Shown here: positions 5,455 to 6,115 of the stretch, in pieces
How positions within the stretch are numbered: the first letter of the stretch is position 1
Layout: every line of letters starts with the position of its first letter
Assembly: GCA_028703645.1 (NCBI GenBank)
Contig: JAQVML010000097.1
Location: 1-6,115 of the forward strand
Direction: 5' to 3'
Length of the DNA: 6,115 nt
Source of the DNA: Eubacteriales bacterium
GTDB lineage: Bacteria > Bacillota > Clostridia > Christensenellales > CAG-138
Made by a program: the position numbers and the translations under genes
Notes under the pieces: model-generated
Databases searched by the model: none
The model's input: only the letters and a program-made list of their open reading frames with translations
What the model was told of the DNA's origin: nothing

Positions 5455-5904
5455 ATGACAAACGAGGTTTTTAACGCGATTTGGAGATTGCGAAAAGAGA
5501 GCAATTCCGCCTATCTTTCCTATGTGGATGAGGAAGGATATCCGGTTACGCGCGCGATGCTGATTTTGGAACACGACCAACTGAAAACGCAGTATCTTTC
5601 GACCAATACATCTTCGAGCAAAATTTCGGCGCTGTTGAAAAACCCGAAAGCGTCGCTTTATTACTGCGAACCGGGCAATTTTCACGGTGCGCTGTTTGTC
5701 GGCAAAATCGAAGTTTGCACCGACGCACAGACGAAAGCGTTCCTCTGGCGGGATGGATTTGAGAAATATTACCCAAAGGGTGTGACAGACCCGGACTATT
5801 GCGTGCTCAAACTCACCGTGGAGAAGGGCAGCCACTATCACGGACTCTGCAACACAAAATTTTTGCCCGAAGAGCTGGAATCATTGCCGCAATCGCTCAA
5901 ATGA
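5455..5904 (+). CDS. Pyridoxamine 5'-phosphate oxidase family (FMN-binding split barrel) protein
   Basis: Predicted flavin- or cofactor-binding split-barrel protein of 149 residues, similar to the general stress protein 26 type; exact reaction unknown. Barrel strands are visible as AYLSYVDEEGYPVTRAMLI (19-37), then QYLSTNTSSSKISALLKNP (46-64) and ASLYYCE (66-72). A HGALFVGKIEVC strand (77-88) follows, then a helix with an acidic and aromatic region (95-106). The TNTSSSKISALLKNP segment matches the phosphate-binding turn and helix common in PNPOx-like proteins. Its small size makes a true PdxH biosynthetic oxidase unlikely. The ATG at 5455 has AGGGTGA 5 bases upstream; a GTG at 5446 lies inside that site and is rejected as a start. 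Its stop overlaps the next gene by four bases (ATGA), which suggests translational coupling. Confidence 0.85.
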   Translation: MTNEVFNAIWRLRKESNSAYLSYVDEEGYPVTRAMLILEHDQLKTQYLSTNTSSSKISALLKNPKASLYYCEPGNFHGALFVGKIEVCTDAQTKAFLWRDGFEKYYPKGVTDPDYCVLKLTVEKGSHYHGLCNTKFLPEELESLPQSLK

Positions 5905-6115
5905 ATCTCGGAAAGGAATCCTTTGTTTTGACGAATAAGACGACGCAAGAGAAACCGTTTCATTTTCTTTTGTTTATAGGCCTCATCTTTGTCGCGGTCA
6001 ATCTGCGTGCGTCGATTACGGCGGTTGGCCCGCTGGTTTCCACCATGAAGCAGGAACTGCCGTTTTCCAGCGGCGTATTCGGTCTGCTTACCACGATTCC
6101 GCTGATCATGTTTGC
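5901..6115 (+). CDS. MFS transporter, CynX/NimT-like, N-terminal part
   Basis: Truncated by the window end; about 71 residues are visible. A short polar N-terminus (NKTTQEKP) leads into the first membrane helix, FHFLLFIGLIFVAVNLRASI. Its VNLRASITAVGPLV form is typical of the cyanate/nitroimidazole (CynX/NimT) branch of the major facilitator superfamily. A loop, MKQELPFSSG, and the start of the second helix (VFGLLTTIPLIMF) follow. Members move small anions or drugs across the cytoplasmic membrane; the substrate is unknown here. The first ATG at 5901 overlaps the upstream stop (ATGA) but has no ribosome binding site. A TTG at 5928 has AAAGGA 10 bases upstream and would shorten the product by nine residues. 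Coupled translation from the preceding gene favours 5901, but the choice is open. Confidence 0.85.
   Translation, partial: MNLGKESFVLTNKTTQEKPFHFLLFIGLIFVAVNLRASITAVGPLVSTMKQELPFSSGVFGLLTTIPLIMF

Noticed and set aside
1..6115. CRISPR array, insertion sequence, toxin-antitoxin pair or defence system
   Set aside because: No regular repeats, transposase or integrase motifs, or small overlapping gene pairs of that kind were seen on either strand.

Overview
The window looks like ordinary chromosomal DNA of a Gram-positive, Clostridia-like member of the Bacillota. This placement is an inference. It rests on strong AGGAGG-type ribosome binding sites, sigma-A-type promoters, compact hairpin-plus-T terminators, the class II aldolase type, and a membrane protein with a TrkA-C (RCK_C) domain. 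I see no insertion sequence, integrase, phage gene, CRISPR array or defence cassette.

Layout. Bases 1-341 (+) are the C-terminal end of an endonuclease/exonuclease/phosphatase-fold protein. It converges on gapA (glyceraldehyde-3-phosphate dehydrogenase, minus strand, 454-1467), with a terminator hairpin for each strand at 368-438. Upstream of gapA on the same strand lies a GtrB/DPM1-type membrane glycosyltransferase (1702-2640). It is divergent from fba (class II fructose-1,6-bisphosphate aldolase, plus strand, 2915-3850). The 274-bp divergent region holds one promoter for each direction and several inverted repeats. A perfect hairpin terminator closes fba, and an extended -10 promoter directly after it drives a small membrane protein with a TrkA-C domain (3983-4654). 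Next come tRNA-Ser(CGA) with its own promoter and terminator (4716-4900), a GNAT acetyltransferase (4936-5427), a pyridoxamine 5'-phosphate oxidase-fold protein (5455-5904) and the start of an MFS transporter of the CynX/NimT type (5901 to the window end). The last three read in one direction with short or overlapping junctions and are probably one transcription unit.

How the genes fit together. gapA and fba are both central glycolytic enzymes with the codon bias of highly expressed genes, but they are on opposite strands with separate promoters, so they are not one operon. The glycosyltransferase probably works on lipid-linked sugars for the cell envelope. The TrkA-C protein is probably tied to ion transport. 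The terminal GNAT / PNPOx-fold / MFS group could be a small-molecule modification and efflux unit, but no substrate can be read from the sequence.

Most of the window is housekeeping, and I do not see a clear new multi-gene system. The points most worth a second look are the TrkA-C protein, whose layout resembles helix / TGFTT pore loop / helix followed by an RCK_C domain; a 16-of-19 base match between the fba and tRNA-Ser promoters; and the inverted repeats around the fba promoter.
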